64,000 nucleotides of DNA, from positions 6,510,001 to 6,574,000 of the forward strand of contig OZ017797.1 in the NCBI GenBank assembly GCA_963969395.1. The letters run 5' to 3'. Numbering within the stretch: the first letter of the stretch is position 1; each line of letters opens with the position of its first letter. The stretch is from Pseudoscleropodium purum. Taxonomy: Eukaryota > Streptophyta > Bryopsida > Hypnales > Brachytheciaceae. Below the pieces are notes generated by a model. The model saw only the letters and a list, made by a program, of their open reading frames with translations. It was not told the origin of the DNA and did no database searches. The position numbers and the translations under genes were made by a program. Positions 62,057 through 64,000 of the stretch are shown piece after piece.

Positions 62057-62240
62057 AAAATCAGAAACGTGTTCAGCAGCAGCTACTCCAACAATTAATC
62101 CAGGATTTGTGTTTCTTGGCTTGAATATTATGAGCACTGGCTGTCTTCAGCAGCAGCTGCAAGTCATCAATCCTGGATTTCTAAAGCTACGAGGTGGAGA
62201 TGGAGCAGAGAGCCCATCATTGCAAACCCCTGACAGGAAA
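62057..62240 (+). pseudogene. Fragment of the AP2-like gene's Gln-rich exon
   Basis: The plus strand here resembles the coding strand of exon 2 of the AP2-like gene (9542-10003, minus). CTTCAGCAGCAGC..CTGCA is followed by a 20-base identity, GAGGTGGAGATGGAGCAGAG, in the same order and spacing. The upstream TTCAGCAGCAGCTACTCCAACAA also encodes Gln-rich sequence. The frame is broken by a stop in between and no AP2 domain was found nearby, so it looks like a captured or duplicated gene piece. A GTAAGC donor-like site follows at about 62249. Confidence 0.45.
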
Positions 62241-62547
62241 TTTCTAGTAAGCTTACATTATGTGCTGTTGTGCAATCAGGTCGTAATGTCCAATTATGCA
62301 GTTTTGCCCACTTAATCAAGCATTACAACTATTTCATCCAACATCTGAAAGTTCATCCATTTTTGGATGTACGGGACATTTCCATACACAAGTGGTATGG
62401 ATGATTTTGCAATATAAGCTTATTCCCCCCATGATATGTTTTCCATTCACATAATTAGAAGTGTATTTTGTATCTTACAAGGTTGTTTGATAATAATGTT
62501 ACCCAAGTTATGAACTAAAGCCGTCATATCTCCAAAGGCAGTAATAA

Positions 62548-63126
62548 TTAACCCTAAATGCCCAATCAATCAATTTATGGTTGTTGCCCATTTTCAATGG
62601 TTGCCAAGATCCCCCCCAATTTTTTTTTTTTAAATTTCATAATTTTACCATGTAGTTTGTTAAGTTGTCTTTTTATAGATGATTTTTTTTTTAAAATTTG
62701 GACAAAAACTCCATTTTGGGTGATTTTTCAAAGTCAAACACTTCAAAAAGTCTTCACTAGTCAAAGGCCATTCCAAAAAAAAAATTCATGGAATTAGTTC
62801 TAAATACGATTGTTCTTTTGAAGATTTTTAATATAATCATTCATTCAAGTTGGTTTAAATTCCAAATTGTGATTCTTCCAAATTTAAAGTCATTTTTTGA
62901 AATAGAAAAATTAAATTTTGAAGCAAGATGGACTAGTAATCCTTGAAGTATAGGGTATTTGTAAAGGAAAGTTTTTAATATCTATATAGTACAAGAATAG
63001 GAACTATGACTCCAAAATTGGCAAACATTCAAATGGATGAAAAAAACAATATTTTTGTGCTTGGGACAATCACATGTTTGCAATCATCTATCTTTCAAAA
63101 TTTGAACATTGGGTCTTTAAAAGATT
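62548..63126. mobile_element. Possible TTAA-type element, one good end
   Basis: TTAA at 62548-62551 followed by CCCTAAATGCCCAATC matches the left-end type seen at 49041 and 39170. A candidate right end, CATTGGGTCTTTAAAAGA then TTAA at about 63123-63126, is degenerate. No gene inside. Confidence 0.3.
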
Positions 63127-63473
63127 AAGAAAAACAAGTCCATTGGTCTTTGATAAGAGATGAAACTATATAAAATACATTGGAACAATCACTCATTTTT
63201 CTTATTTCTTTTTCTACTATGTTTAAATTGAAGAGCGTAACATTCTCGAATTGGGAGTTTGGAGGTCTTTCTACAATGTCATTATACATTAAATAAATTC
63301 TTACACAGTGCTTAGAATTCATATTCAAGCTCGAATTTAAGATTTTCAACAGCAAAGGGCACCTCAATTACTAGAAAGAAAAAGATTCCTTGTCCTAAAT
63401 TTCAAGGTGTTTTATGCTTATCATTCCATTATTTTAATTCAAATTTTATTATATGTACTATACATAGCAATAT

Positions 63474-63742
63474 CATTAGAAGATTTTTGGGACATCTAGA
63501 TGCCTGGGAGTTATCACAACCTATGAACGTAGGGAATAGGTTTGGCGTAGTGATCTGACGTGGCCGAGCCCCTGCCACGTCATTGACCAAATAAAATTTT
63601 TGTTTTTGCATCTGGAGACTAATTTTTTTTTTTTTCATATGAAATTTTTTTTTGACAGTGGGCCATTCCCCTCGTTGCAGGGAACAACTACGGGAGAATA
63701 AGCCTAAAACAAGCTTTTAGACCCCCCAAAACTCTTCTAATG
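63474..63742. mobile_element. MITE family with CATTAGAAG ends, copy 2
   Basis: This 269-bp copy starts CATTAGAAGATTTTTGGGAC, and its complemented right end is CATTAGAAGAGTTTTGGGGG; the inverted repeat extends to about 30 bp. It is direct-oriented and similar throughout to 61806-62044. The short minus-strand open frames over both copies are incidental. Confidence 0.65.
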
Positions 63743-64000
63743 TTTTAACTACTACGTGCAAATTTGAAGGTCTGACATATAAGTTCTAACTATTAGGTCA
63801 ATGATACGATGAAGAATATTGCACTAAAAATTCATCAATTAAAAATCATTGTCATTCTGTACATTAAGCTTTAAAGGACTACACTCCGTTTTTTGGCTAC
63901 ATAAAATTTTTGGGCAGATGCGTGTGACTAGAGATTTTCATATTTTGGGCTCAAATTTTAGTAGAAGGTGGGGATGAAGAATATCTTTCATATGCACTAA

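Overview
This is a nuclear window from a streptophyte, almost certainly a land plant. The gene families (F-box/kelch, AP2-like, VIT+VWA, histidine acid phosphatase), the GT-AG introns of about 70-1250 bp and the Stowaway, hAT and foldback-type elements all fit. I cannot name the species. The intergenic DNA is very AT-rich; exons and their leaders stand out as islands of higher GC. No rRNA, tRNA, CRISPR array or bacterial-type operon was recognised.

Layout. 0-9 kb: degenerate repeats, including one copy of a 2.3-kb dispersed repeat (1-2279) and a frameshifted gene copy near 6.3-6.9 kb. 9.5-11.3 kb (minus): a two-exon gene for a divergent AP2-like protein with a Gln-rich heptad zipper. 11.3-22 kb: repeats and small DNA elements. 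22.6-23.2 kb (plus): a small coiled-coil gene candidate. 23.2-33 kb: gene-poor, holding the second 2.3-kb repeat copy, two back-to-back TTAA-flanked elements and a Stowaway. 33.65-36.53 kb (plus): F-box/kelch gene, 3 coding exons, 394 aa. 40.02-43.44 kb (plus): ZNG1-like CobW GTPase, 9 exons, 374 aa. 44.45-47.80 kb (minus): ACP6-like histidine acid phosphatase, 8 exons, 395 aa. 52.26-57.22 kb (minus): VIT+VWA protein with a Cys-rich tail, 13 exons, 778 aa. 58.8-64 kb: more repeats, including a fragment of the AP2-like gene.

The exon models were built by hand from GT-AG borders, reading phase and remembered family sequence. For the four large genes every junction keeps frame. The genes look like unrelated housekeeping or regulatory loci; I see no pathway linking them.

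The most unusual signal is a set of roughly 0.6-1.4 kb AT-rich elements flanked by TTAA, with short terminal inverted repeats that mostly begin CCC. One has a matching unoccupied site in the same window (12022-12025), which shows directly that a single xTAA/TTAA was duplicated on insertion. TTAA targets and CCC ends are piggyBac-like features, which would be surprising in a plant. No transposase is present here. Other strong observations are a tandem array of splice-donor-bearing units in F-box intron 1, a near-perfect 75-bp-stem palindrome, a GC-rich hAT-like element with an 8-bp target duplication, and an insertion with a 9-bp duplication whose empty site is also in the window.
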